64,000 nucleotides of DNA from Chlorobium ferrooxidans DSM 13031. Its GTDB lineage: Bacteria; Bacteroidota; Chlorobiia; Chlorobiales; Chlorobiaceae. Position 1 is the first letter of the stretch. Every line of letters starts with the position of its first letter. The position numbers and the translations under genes are program-made. Location: assembly GCF_000168715.1 (NCBI RefSeq), contig NZ_AASE01000011.1, positions 1 through 64,000 of the forward strand, in the 5' to 3' direction. The notes below the pieces were generated by a model. The model had not been told where the DNA came from. It searched no databases and saw only the letters and a list, made by a program, of their open reading frames with translations. Shown piece after piece: positions 26,358 to 35,815 of the stretch.

Positions 26358-29300
26358 ATGTCCATAACATCGCTTCTTGCCGAGCTCTCGGCACTTGATA
26401 TACAGCTCAGGGTTGAAAACGGTACCCTCTGTTTTGATGCTCCCGAGGGCGTTTTCAGTGACGATATCCGCCAGAAAGTGCTGGAGTCAAAGCCGGAACT
26501 CATTGCATACCTGCAAGAGGAGTGCGCAGAAGGTGAGGAGCCACTGACGGACAAGGAGCAGCGGCTTGCCGCTCTCTGGCGTGAATTTCTCCGGAGTGAT
26601 GTGCGCAGTCGTAACGACGATTTCTTTATTCTCGGCGGACACAGTCTTCTGCTCATGCGGCTGGTTCACCGGGTTGAAGCCTCCGGACTCGGAACCATTG
26701 ATCTTGCAGCAGCGATTGCTGCGCGTACACTCGGAAAAATGGCTCTCCTGATTGATGCTGACGACACCGCTCCGGCCACCTCTTCCCCGGCTCAAAGAGG
26801 TGAATCATCTTCAGCCACCGGTACGGAACTCCCCGTTATCTCCGGTACCGATCCTGCGGAGTGTTCCTGGCCCCGTGAAAGCTCACTTGCTGTTTTGTGG
26901 CAGCGTGCCAGAGAGCAGTTCCATGATCTTCCCGCTCTCATCTATCGCAATGAATCCTGTAGCTATCAGGAGCTTGATGAGTGGTCCACAGCTCTTGCGT
27001 CCGGACTTTCGGCAGCGGGTGTCCGGCCGGGAAGCACCGTGGCACTTGCCCTGCAGCGCAAACCTGAAGCAGTTGCCGCACTGCTCGGTGTGCTGAAATG
27101 CGGAGCAGCCTATCTGCCGCTGGATGAGAAACTGCCTCCCCTGCTGGTCAGGGAGCTTCTCGATACGTGTGATGCCCGCTGGATCATCACGGACCGGCGT
27201 ACCGGTGAACGGTTCTTTGCAGAGAAGGGTTTCGGTGATCCGGGAGGTATCAGGCTGCTTGATATTGAAGAGCTGAAGCGCGATGCAAGCGGTAGCGCTC
27301 TTCCGGAACTGCATGGAGGTTACGGTGACAAACCGGCTTACATTATGTTCACTTCCGGTTCAACGGGTGAGCCGAAGGGGGTAATCATTCCGCACCGAGG
27401 CGTAAGCCGTCTTGCCTTTGACCAAAGAGTGCTCTCGCTCCGGCCGGGAGAGGCTATGGCGCAGACCGCGCCCTTCGGTTTTGATGCTTCTACCCTCGAA
27501 ATATGGAGCACGCTCCTGAACGGCGCAACGCTTGTATTCATTGAGGATGCTCTGTTGATGGAGCCGGAGCTGCTCGGCAACTATCTTCAGGAGAAGCGTA
27601 TCTCTGCCATGTGGCTGACCGCCGCACTCTTCAACCGGATCGCTGACCACGCTCCCCTTGCATTCAGGCCGCTTCGCGTTGTATTAAGCGGCGGTGAAGC
27701 CATGAGCATTCCGCATGTTAAAAAAGTGATGGAAGCCTCTCCGGCACTAAAGGTTGTTAACGGATACGGCCCCACCGAGAATACAACTTTTACGGCTGTC
27801 CACACCGTTCGTCCGGAGGATCTTTCCGGCAGGAGTGTGCCGATCGGGACCCCCATTGCCGGAACAAGGATCTATCTCCTTGACGACGCCATGCGCCCTT
27901 GCGGAGCCGGTGTTATCGGTGAACTCTATGCTGCCGGAGAGGGCCTTGCAATCGGCTACGCCGCAGGAGAGGATCTTGACGCGAGGGTCTTTGTAACTCA
28001 CCCCGATAATCCTGAAGAGCGGCTTTACCGCACCGGCGATCTTGCACGATTCAGAGAGGATGGTCTGCTTGAGTTCTGCGGCCGCAGGGATGGCCAGATC
28101 AAGCTGCGCGGTCACCGGGTTGAGCTCCCGGCAATTGAAGCGGTTCTCTCCGGGTGCAAGGGGGTAAACGATTCACTGGCCATGGTGAATGGCAAGGGGG
28201 AAGGGATGGAGCTGGTCGCCTTTGTCTCCTCATCTCAACCTGATGAAATGGCCTGGCGAAATCGTATTGCCGAACGGTTGCCCCTCTATATGATGCCGGC
28301 CCGTTTTATAACCTTTGAGCACTTTCCGCTCAATGCAAACGGCAAAAAGGATCGTGCTGCTCTCCTGGAGATGCTGAGGGAGGAGCCGGAGGATTTTCCC
28401 CTTTCAAACAACGAGGAACGGCTCTGGATCTTGCAGCAGCTTACTCCGGCAACGGCACTCTACAATGTTCCGCTCTCTTTTGCCATAGAGGGTGAACTTG
28501 ACTCAGCGGCATTCAGCCGTGCACTTCTCTCTCTTGAAAAGCGCCATCATGCGCTGCGGCTTGTCATTCGTCCGGGAGATGATGCAAATCCCGATCTGCG
28601 ACACCACCTGCTTCCTCCCGGAGGTGTTCTGCCTCAAACCGTTGAATGCAGACTCTCCGCCAATCCGGAAGCTGAAGCTGACCGGCGGATGCAGGAGGAG
28701 ATCAGCCGCCCTTTCCGTCTTGAAGCCGAAGCTCCGGTCAGGACCTTTCTTTTCAGGCTGGGTGAAGAGCAGTGGCGATTTTTGATGGTCATGCACCATA
28801 TAGCCTGCGACGGATGGAGCCTGAACATCCTTCTCGACGATCTTGCCCGCTTCTACGATTATGAAAGAGGGTTCTCCTCTGCTCCGCCTTCTCCGGCAGA
28901 GTTCTCTCTTTGGGATTATGTTGCTGCAGAGAAGAGGTTTCTTGAGAGCAGGGAGGGCCGGGAGCTTATACTGCGCAGGGTTCAACGACTGACTCCCCCG
29001 CCGGAACCGCTCGATCTGCCCTCTGACCGGCAGCGGCCCGCAACCCGCAGCTACGAGGGTGCAGCGGTTGATATCCGGTTTGATACTACGGTCAGTCGAG
29101 GGTTGGACCGGCTTGCCGGAGAGAGAGGCGTTACCCCCTATGTCATGCTGCTTGCTCTCTCGGAGCTGCTTCTTTACCGCCTCTCCGGTTACAATCGGAG
29201 AGAACCGTTTGCTTTGGGAGCCCTCTCATCCGGACGTGAGGGGAGCGAGATGGCCGATCTTGCCGGTTTTTTGGTCAATACCCTGGTGCTCCCCTGCCGG

Positions 29301-31541
29301 ATAGAGCCCGATCAGAGCTTTCTTGATCATCTTGCCTCGGTCAACCTTGAGTGGCAGGCCGCACTCTGTGATCAACAGTGCCCCTTCGGCCGACTTGTCG
29401 ACAGCCTGAATCTGCCAAGGGATCTCTCCCGCAATCCGCTTTTTGATGTTCTCGTAGCCTGGCAGGATATTCTTCCCGAACCCCCCCGACTTTCAGGTCT
29501 GGAGACCCGGACATATAAGGCCAGCCTGCCGTTTGCAAAGTTCGATCTTGCATTCAATTTCTTGAAGCGGGATGGTACCATAGAGCTCTTTCTCGAGTAC
29601 TCGACAGAGCTTTTTGAAGAGGAGAGCGCTCTACGGATCGTCCGGCGCCTTGAGGCGCTTGCCCGTTCTGTCATCGCCAGGCCAGGAGAAGCGGTTTCGG
29701 CACTGGATATCTGGATTCCGGGCGAGAGAACAGAGGTCATAGATGGCTTTAACAATACCGCTGTCTCCCTGCCGACACACCGTTCGATTATTGAACCCTT
29801 TCTTGAGATCTCGGCCACTCATGCCACTGAGCGTGCGGTGATCGCTCATGACGGAATTGCACAGAACTACCGCACTTTTGCCCGCCGGTCCGCTGCCGTG
29901 GCAGCTCTGCTTGAAAGCAGCGGTCTCGGTCGCGCTGAAGCGGTCATCATGCTGCTCCCCCGTTCAGAGGATATGCTTGCCGCAATATTCGGCATTTTGA
30001 TGGCCGGAGGGGTCTATGTTCCCCTTGACGCAAGCCACCCCGCCGAGCGTCTTGGTGACATGCTCGAGGAGTTTCGAAACCCCCTTGTTCTCGTTGATCA
30101 ACCGCTGCCGGCGGTATTGAGCGCGCGTTGCCGGGCCATTATACTTCCTTCGGCCCATGAAGCGGCTGATCCGGTCTCTCGTGCCGATCCTGATGATCCG
30201 GCCTATATCATCTTTACCTCCGGCTCAACCGGCAGGCCGAAAGGAGTTGTGATTGAGCATCACGCGGTTCTCAACCGTATTCTCTGGATGCAGCGCACGT
30301 TCCCGATCGGCACCGGTGATGTTATCTTGCAGAAAACACCGGTAACCTTTGACGTTTCAATCTGGGAGCTCTTCTGGTGGTCATGGACAGGAGCAGCAGT
30401 TGCCATGCTCAGGCCGGGTGCGGAGAAGGATCCCGAAGAGCTGGCGGCAGCAATCAAAAAGCACGGGGTGACGGTTATTCACTTTGTTCCATCGATGCTT
30501 GCCGCTTTTCTTGACACCCTTGAGAGCCGTCGTATCGAGTTTTCGAGCATAGCGAGCCTCCGGCTTGTTTTTTCAAGCGGTGAAGCGCTTGATCGGAGCC
30601 TGTCTGAACGCTTCAACCGGCTTGTTTATGATCGCTCCGGTGCCGAGCTTCATAATCTCTATGGACCGACCGAAGCAACCGTAGATGTGAGCTGGCAGTG
30701 CGCATCACCCTGGCGGGGAGAGAGCGCCGTCTCAATTGGTCGTCCCATTGCCAACACCTCGCTCTATATTCTTGACGGGAGGCACCATCCGTTGCCGGTT
30801 GGTATTCCGGGTGAAATTGCCATTGGCGGCGTGCAGGTGGCCCGGGGTTATCTGAACAGACCGGAACTCACTGCAGAACGGTTTATTGCCGATCCATTCA
30901 CCCCCGACGGACGGCTCTATCTGACCGGTGACCGTGGTCGATGGCAGCCTGACGGGAGCATTGCATACCTTGGGCGTTCCGACTGGCAGGTTAAAATCCG
31001 CGGTCAGCGAATTGAGCCCGGAGAAATTGAACATGCTCTTGAAACGCACACAGATATAGTCCGGGCTGTTGTTGTTCCTGTATCAAACCAGGGGCTGGAT
31101 GAACTGCATGCGTGGATTCTCTGTGACGGATCGGTCGAACAGGGCGAAGTGCGCCGTTTTCTCAGGGAGCAGCTCCCGGAGAGTATGATTCCAGCCCGGT
31201 TTATTCTGCTCAGAGAGCTCCCGTATACCCTGAGCGGAAAACTTGACCGCAAACAACTCATGCAGCGCTCCCAGGCCCTGCTGAGCAAAAGAGCGAAGCC
31301 CACGTCAGACGGTCTCAGGCAGGAGAGCAGCGAAGACGGGCATACAGCAGTGCAGAGTCTTTTCAGTATGGATGAAGATGGAGAGTCCCTGAAACTCAGA
31401 CTCCTCTTCAATACCGGCATGATTTCAGCGAAAGAGTCGGCAGAAATGGCTCTCAGCTTCTCTTCAATGCTTCGGGAGATAGCCGGCCTCCAGGAGGTTT
31501 TGCAATCCGGATTGCCAAGTCAACGTGATCAGCACCCATGA
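26358..31541 (+). CDS. NRPS with inverted T-A order: TubC docking-T-A-C-A plus C-domain relic
   Basis: The protein has 1727 residues. Residues 1-55 match the TubC N-terminal docking domain. A carrier domain follows (GGHSLL, S96), then A1 (about 165-670, A3 near 330), a C domain (about 675-1110, HHIACDG near 812) and A2 (about 1120-1640, A3 near 1284). No carrier domain lies between A1 and C or after A2. By alignment to GrsA, A1 reads DALWLGGTFK (Val-like) and A2 DVWHFSLVDK (a Ser code). The last 60 residues (LRLLFNTGMISAKESAEMAL) look like the end of a C domain, apparently a relic. A2 must load a carrier on another protein; the T at the start of the protein at 35816 is the best candidate. The stop overlaps the next gene by 4 bp. 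Confidence 0.88.
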   Translation: MSITSLLAELSALDIQLRVENGTLCFDAPEGVFSDDIRQKVLESKPELIAYLQEECAEGEEPLTDKEQRLAALWREFLRSDVRSRNDDFFILGGHSLLLMRLVHRVEASGLGTIDLAAAIAARTLGKMALLIDADDTAPATSSPAQRGESSSATGTELPVISGTDPAECSWPRESSLAVLWQRAREQFHDLPALIYRNESCSYQELDEWSTALASGLSAAGVRPGSTVALALQRKPEAVAALLGVLKCGAAYLPLDEKLPPLLVRELLDTCDARWIITDRRTGERFFAEKGFGDPGGIRLLDIEELKRDASGSALPELHGGYGDKPAYIMFTSGSTGEPKGVIIPHRGVSRLAFDQRVLSLRPGEAMAQTAPFGFDASTLEIWSTLLNGATLVFIEDALLMEPELLGNYLQEKRISAMWLTAALFNRIADHAPLAFRPLRVVLSGGEAMSIPHVKKVMEASPALKVVNGYGPTENTTFTAVHTVRPEDLSGRSVPIGTPIAGTRIYLLDDAMRPCGAGVIGELYAAGEGLAIGYAAGEDLDARVFVTHPDNPEERLYRTGDLARFREDGLLEFCGRRDGQIKLRGHRVELPAIEAVLSGCKGVNDSLAMVNGKGEGMELVAFVSSSQPDEMAWRNRIAERLPLYMMPARFITFEHFPLNANGKKDRAALLEMLREEPEDFPLSNNEERLWILQQLTPATALYNVPLSFAIEGELDSAAFSRALLSLEKRHHALRLVIRPGDDANPDLRHHLLPPGGVLPQTVECRLSANPEAEADRRMQEEISRPFRLEAEAPVRTFLFRLGEEQWRFLMVMHHIACDGWSLNILLDDLARFYDYERGFSSAPPSPAEFSLWDYVAAEKRFLESREGRELILRRVQRLTPPPEPLDLPSDRQRPATRSYEGAAVDIRFDTTVSRGLDRLAGERGVTPYVMLLALSELLLYRLSGYNRREPFALGALSSGREGSEMADLAGFLVNTLVLPCRIEPDQSFLDHLASVNLEWQAALCDQQCPFGRLVDSLNLPRDLSRNPLFDVLVAWQDILPEPPRLSGLETRTYKASLPFAKFDLAFNFLKRDGTIELFLEYSTELFEEESALRIVRRLEALARSVIARPGEAVSALDIWIPGERTEVIDGFNNTAVSLPTHRSIIEPFLEISATHATERAVIAHDGIAQNYRTFARRSAAVAALLESSGLGRAEAVIMLLPRSEDMLAAIFGILMAGGVYVPLDASHPAERLGDMLEEFRNPLVLVDQPLPAVLSARCRAIILPSAHEAADPVSRADPDDPAYIIFTSGSTGRPKGVVIEHHAVLNRILWMQRTFPIGTGDVILQKTPVTFDVSIWELFWWSWTGAAVAMLRPGAEKDPEELAAAIKKHGVTVIHFVPSMLAAFLDTLESRRIEFSSIASLRLVFSSGEALDRSLSERFNRLVYDRSGAELHNLYGPTEATVDVSWQCASPWRGESAVSIGRPIANTSLYILDGRHHPLPVGIPGEIAIGGVQVARGYLNRPELTAERFIADPFTPDGRLYLTGDRGRWQPDGSIAYLGRSDWQVKIRGQRIEPGEIEHALETHTDIVRAVVVPVSNQGLDELHAWILCDGSVEQGEVRRFLREQLPESMIPARFILLRELPYTLSGKLDRKQLMQRSQALLSKRAKPTSDGLRQESSEDGHTAVQSLFSMDEDGESLKLRLLFNTGMISAKESAEMALSFSSMLREIAGLQEVLQSGLPSQRDQHP

Positions 31542-34500
31542 AAATTGCAGATTTCATTTTTGAAGATCCATCCTCAGCAGTAATATCGGGCGATCTGCTC
31601 TCCGATGCAGGCGACGGCTGCCGGAATATTGCTGCACGTTTTTCGGAAATGGCGCTTCGTCATCCCCTGCGCACCGCCGTGGTTGATGAAGAGGGCTCTA
31701 TCAGCTATGGCGAACTTGATGATCTCTCAGACAGAATCGCCAGGTTTGTAATCGAAAGGAAGCTGCCCAGGGAGAGCCGGATAGGAGTCATGATCGGACG
31801 TCACCGCCTCTTTATAGCCGCCCTGCTCGGCACTATTAAAGCCGGGTGTGTCTACCTTCCCATCGATCCTACCCTGCCGCTGGAACGACGCAGAAAGCTG
31901 CTTTCGATAGCCGGTGCCGCTGCACTGATCAGTTCTGCCCGGAATGCCGGTGAGATGCAGCAGCTTGAGTGGCTCTCTCCATCGCTTCAGTTCAGCCTCA
32001 CACTCGACAGCGATGACGTTGATTCACTGGTTGAAACACCCGGAGAGCTTATGTCCACCGAGCTGTGGGACCATATCGCCTCATCTGCGGCTGATGATAT
32101 TGATGCCGGGGGGTGGAAAAGCGCATTTACGGGCCTTCCGTTATCACCTGAAGCCATGGCCGCATTCGGCAGCAATGCCCGCAATAAAATAGCCCGTCAT
32201 ATCAAAGAGGGGGCCCGTGTCCTTGAAATAGGGTGTGCATCGGGCTTCAGTATGCGCTACATTGCTCCGCTCTCTGCATCCTATCTGGCCACTGATCTCA
32301 CCCGGTACAATGCCGAGCGGGTTGAAGTTGCCGCCAGGAGTCTCGGCCTGACGCAGGTGACCGGCCGTCATCTGGCCGCTCATGACATTGACATCCTTCC
32401 TCCGGGCAGTTTCGATCTCATTGTGATGAACAGCGTTATCGAGAGCTTTCCCGGTTACGGCTACCTCCGGATGGTGCTCGACAAATCGATGAAACTGCTC
32501 GCTCCGGGAGGGACACTTTTTCTCGGTAATCTGTGGAATCTCGATCGACATGATGCATACCTCTCCGATCTGAGGGATTTTGCCCGTCTGCACACCGATG
32601 AGGGTTATGCTACCAGAAGCAATCTGAACGGAAGTTTTTTCGTCCCCTTTGAGTTTTTCAGTGACTGGGCTGCCCGGCGTCCGGAAAAACCCTCTGTTTC
32701 ACACTCAGCCGTCGATGCACCGGGTTTCGACCCGGCACCCTATGCTTTTGATGTTGTGATCACTCTTGATGCTCCTGGCGAGTCTGCACCATCCGCTTCC
32801 GCCCGAAGGGCGCCACTCCATTTTGACCGAAGGGCCCTCTTTTCTGATTATCCGGCCTTTTCCGCTTCGCCCGGGAGCGAGCTGACCCCCGCTCATGCGG
32901 CTTATCTCATTTTCACAAGCGGCACAAGCGGAACACCGAAGGGTGTGCTTGTAGAACACGGACCGGTCATCAATCTGATCAATGCCATTGAACATGAGAT
33001 CTATACTCCCCTTTCGGCAAGGATTGAAGCGGAGTTTCTGAGGATAAGCTGCTGCTTCTCCTTTGCTTTTGACGGCTCGATACATCATATCTTTACGACC
33101 CTGCTCAATGGCCACTCCCTCTTTATTCCCGAAGAGGAGACCCGGCAGGACCCGGAGGCTCTGCACCGTTTTTTTCAGCAGCACCGGCTGCATGTTGCCG
33201 ATTCAACCCCGACTCTTTTTGCCCTGCTGCTTGACTACTGGGAGAAGAGTGGAGCGTGGAGTTCCGTCAACTCGTTTATTCTTGGCGGAGAGAGTTTCTC
33301 TTCGAGCCTTGCGGAGCGTTATTTTGCACTCCCGGGAGTTGCTGAACGTGAGATATGGAACGCCTATGGTCCCACAGAGAGCTGTGTCTGTGCTTCACAA
33401 TACCGGATGAGTGCCGATAGCTGGAAGAGGCACCTGCCTCCTCCAGTCGGAACGCCCCTCCAGGGAGTTGATATAAAGGTGTGTGATGATGCCGGACGGA
33501 CGCTTCCGGTCGGTATCCCCGGCGAGATCATGATCGGCGGAGCGGGGCTTGCCCGGGGATATATCAACGAAGCGGAGCTTACTGCTGCACGCTTTGTCTG
33601 CGATGAGAACGGAAAGCGGTGGTACCGGACGGGAGATATCGGCCGCTGGATTCAGCCGGGCCTCCTTCAATTTACGGGACGCGAAGACCGGCAGGTGAAG
33701 GTTCGGGGCTACCGGATTGAACTGTCGGAAATCGAATCCGCACTCAGGGCATCCCCTCTGGTTCGCCATGCTGTGGCGGTTGTGGCCGATCCCCGTCAGG
33801 ATGGTGACAGGATTCTGGTGGCCTATGTTGTCCCGGCACCCGGATTTGATGCCGCAGGATGCAGGGCCGATCTTGATCTCTCCCTTCCTGCCTGGATGAT
33901 GCCGACCCTGATTGTCGAGATTGATGAGCTTCCCCTCAACAGCAACGGAAAGCTTGATGAGCAGAGGCTGCCCTCTCTGCAAACCAGGGGATTATTGAGC
34001 CGGAACAGCGCGCCACGTTACCCCTTCACCAGGGATACAGAACGCAGGCTCGCCTCGATCTGGCGGAGCATTCTTGATGTTCAGGTGGACTCCGCTGACG
34101 ATGATTTTTTTCTTCTTGGAGGCCACAGTGTTCTCGGTGTGCGGCTGGTATCCCTCCTGGATGCTGAATTCGGGGTGAAACTACCTCTCGCAGAGCTCTT
34201 TACTTCGACAACAATCTCAAAAATGGCTGACCGGATAGAGGCAAAACAGGTCGCCTCAACGTGGAAATCGGTTGTTGCCCTCCACAGGGGCGGTAAACAA
34301 ACACCGATTGTCTGCTTTCATCCTGTCGGAGGCAATGTATTATGTTACAAGGGCCTTGCCGATGCGCTCGGAGCAGAGTGGCCAATCTACATGGCACAGG
34401 CATCCGGTCTTGAAGCCGGACAATCCCTTCAGCCCACGGTTGAGGCCATGGTTGCCGGCTATCTTCATGATCTGGCTGAATTACTGGAGCCCGATCAGCC

Positions 34501-35074
34501 GCTTATCATGCTTGGATGGAGTTTTGGCGGTCTGCTCGCCTGGGAGGCTGCATGCCAGCTTCGCCGGATCGGGTTCACCATTGATCGGGTCATTGTGCTT
34601 GACGGTATTGCCTCCTCCGATCCGATCCGCATCATGCTTCAGATGGATGAAGCCGAGTTCATTGCTACCATGTTCGACGAGATGGGACTCGGAAGTGCCG
34701 GGTTTCTGCGCACACTGAGTCCTGAAGAGCGTCTTGACAGGCTTGTGCTTCATGAACGGAGCAGCGACTATCTTCCGGAAGGTATTGATCGTGATCATCT
34801 GAGGCGTCTGCTTGCTCTTTTCCAGAACAACGGTTTGGCAGCCCTTCGCTACCACCCCCGAAAAAGCGACGAAGAGCTGCTGCTCATCCGCCCGAGAGTT
34901 CCTTCAAGCCAGGCTCCCGGTATTCCGGGTGACGACTATAACGGATGGCTTCCCTATGCAGGTGGCGGAGTAGAGCTTCGCTGGATCGAAGGGACGCACG
35001 GCCAGATGCTGCAGCCTCCTTTTGTCGAAGAGCTTGCCGGCCATATTTGTGATACTATTCTGAAGAGCTTATGA
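31538..35074 (+). CDS. NRPS termination protein: methyltransferase-interrupted A, T, thioesterase
   Basis: The protein has 1178 residues. An A domain begins at about 30 but is interrupted by a SAM methyltransferase (about 185-390, motif I VLEIGCASGFS at 228-238) before resuming with A3 TSGTSGTPKG (about 460). The insert therefore sits between motifs A2 and A3. A carrier domain (GGHSVL, S864) and a type-I thioesterase (about 905-1178; GWSFGG with S995, D1022, H1154) follow. No C domain is present. GrsA-aligned specificity reads DGHDIGAVCK, which I cannot assign. Known A2-A3 insertions methylate amino-acid side chains, unlike the commoner N-methylating insertions near A8. The TE makes this the last protein of the line, with the upstream C probably supplied by the C-terminus of the protein at 45376. 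Confidence 0.88.
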   Translation: MKIADFIFEDPSSAVISGDLLSDAGDGCRNIAARFSEMALRHPLRTAVVDEEGSISYGELDDLSDRIARFVIERKLPRESRIGVMIGRHRLFIAALLGTIKAGCVYLPIDPTLPLERRRKLLSIAGAAALISSARNAGEMQQLEWLSPSLQFSLTLDSDDVDSLVETPGELMSTELWDHIASSAADDIDAGGWKSAFTGLPLSPEAMAAFGSNARNKIARHIKEGARVLEIGCASGFSMRYIAPLSASYLATDLTRYNAERVEVAARSLGLTQVTGRHLAAHDIDILPPGSFDLIVMNSVIESFPGYGYLRMVLDKSMKLLAPGGTLFLGNLWNLDRHDAYLSDLRDFARLHTDEGYATRSNLNGSFFVPFEFFSDWAARRPEKPSVSHSAVDAPGFDPAPYAFDVVITLDAPGESAPSASARRAPLHFDRRALFSDYPAFSASPGSELTPAHAAYLIFTSGTSGTPKGVLVEHGPVINLINAIEHEIYTPLSARIEAEFLRISCCFSFAFDGSIHHIFTTLLNGHSLFIPEEETRQDPEALHRFFQQHRLHVADSTPTLFALLLDYWEKSGAWSSVNSFILGGESFSSSLAERYFALPGVAEREIWNAYGPTESCVCASQYRMSADSWKRHLPPPVGTPLQGVDIKVCDDAGRTLPVGIPGEIMIGGAGLARGYINEAELTAARFVCDENGKRWYRTGDIGRWIQPGLLQFTGREDRQVKVRGYRIELSEIESALRASPLVRHAVAVVADPRQDGDRILVAYVVPAPGFDAAGCRADLDLSLPAWMMPTLIVEIDELPLNSNGKLDEQRLPSLQTRGLLSRNSAPRYPFTRDTERRLASIWRSILDVQVDSADDDFFLLGGHSVLGVRLVSLLDAEFGVKLPLAELFTSTTISKMADRIEAKQVASTWKSVVALHRGGKQTPIVCFHPVGGNVLCYKGLADALGAEWPIYMAQASGLEAGQSLQPTVEAMVAGYLHDLAELLEPDQPLIMLGWSFGGLLAWEAACQLRRIGFTIDRVIVLDGIASSDPIRIMLQMDEAEFIATMFDEMGLGSAGFLRTLSPEERLDRLVLHERSSDYLPEGIDRDHLRRLLALFQNNGLAALRYHPRKSDEELLLIRPRVPSSQAPGIPGDDYNGWLPYAGGGVELRWIEGTHGQMLQPPFVEELAGHICDTILKSL

Positions 35075-35781
35075 GCAGATATAGTGAAGATGCCGTCATG
35101 TTATGGACGCATGACCTTCAGCGTCTGGAGCTCACTCCGCCGGAGTGGGTTGAGCTGCTTGATGATGAGGAACGGGCGCGTGCTCTCAGGTTTCGACACG
35201 AGCATGACCGCATTGCCTATGTTGCCGCACATGCCCTGCTCCGCCTTGTTATCGCCAACAGGATCGGCCTCTGTCCCTCTGCACTCATTATCTCCCGTGA
35301 CAGCTTTGGCAAGCCATTTCTCGACATGGATGAGTGCCGTGGCATTGATCTGAGCCTTTCCCATACAAAGGGCATGGTTGCTGTTGCTCTCAGTAATGCA
35401 GGGAGAGTGGGTGTTGATGTAGAGGAGGTTGATCATGAGCAGGTTCCCCGCAGTGATCTGGCGGCATACGGGTTGAGCGCTGAAGAGAGAGGGCGGCTGG
35501 AATCGATGGGCAGTGCTGAACGCTCTGAGGCATTTATTGAACTCTGGACAGCCCGCGAGGCTGTCGCCAAAGCAGACGGACGGGGGCTCTCCCTCCCCTT
35601 CTCCTCAATCCTGATTGATTTTTCTGCCAGCGTGGCGGCCACGATTGAAGGTGACGACAAACCCTCCCGGCACTGGCGTTTGTGGCGTGAAGAGCCATCA
35701 CTGCGCCACCGTCTGACCCTGGCATGGTCCGGTGAGCGAGGAGAGGTTATGAGAATGAAAGATGAGTTGCCCCTGTATTGA
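35071..35781 (+). CDS. Sfp-type 4'-phosphopantetheinyl transferase
   Basis: The 236-residue protein has both motifs of the Sfp family: GVDVEEV (about 114-120, metal-binding Asp and Glu) and WTAREAVAKADGRGL (about 159-173, with the Glu and Lys that act in phosphopantetheine transfer). FRHEHDRIAYVAAHALLR and LSLSHTKGMVAVAL are further family features. The enzyme attaches phosphopantetheine from CoA to the serines of the carrier domains of both NRPS systems and the PKS. The gene overlaps the upstream NRPS gene by 4 bp and is followed 34 bp later by the PKS/NRPS gene, so it is made together with its substrates. Confidence 0.93.
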   Translation: MSRYSEDAVMLWTHDLQRLELTPPEWVELLDDEERARALRFRHEHDRIAYVAAHALLRLVIANRIGLCPSALIISRDSFGKPFLDMDECRGIDLSLSHTKGMVAVALSNAGRVGVDVEEVDHEQVPRSDLAAYGLSAEERGRLESMGSAERSEAFIELWTAREAVAKADGRGLSLPFSSILIDFSASVAATIEGDDKPSRHWRLWREEPSLRHRLTLAWSGERGEVMRMKDELPLY

Positions 35782-35815
35782 GAAACGGATTCAACCGGCT
35801 CTATTGCTGTAAACC

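Noticed and set aside
31538..35781. Simple insertion of the TE and PPTase genes into a C domain
   Set aside because: The C-domain end lies before and the middle part after the insert, so the order is wrong for a plain insertion.
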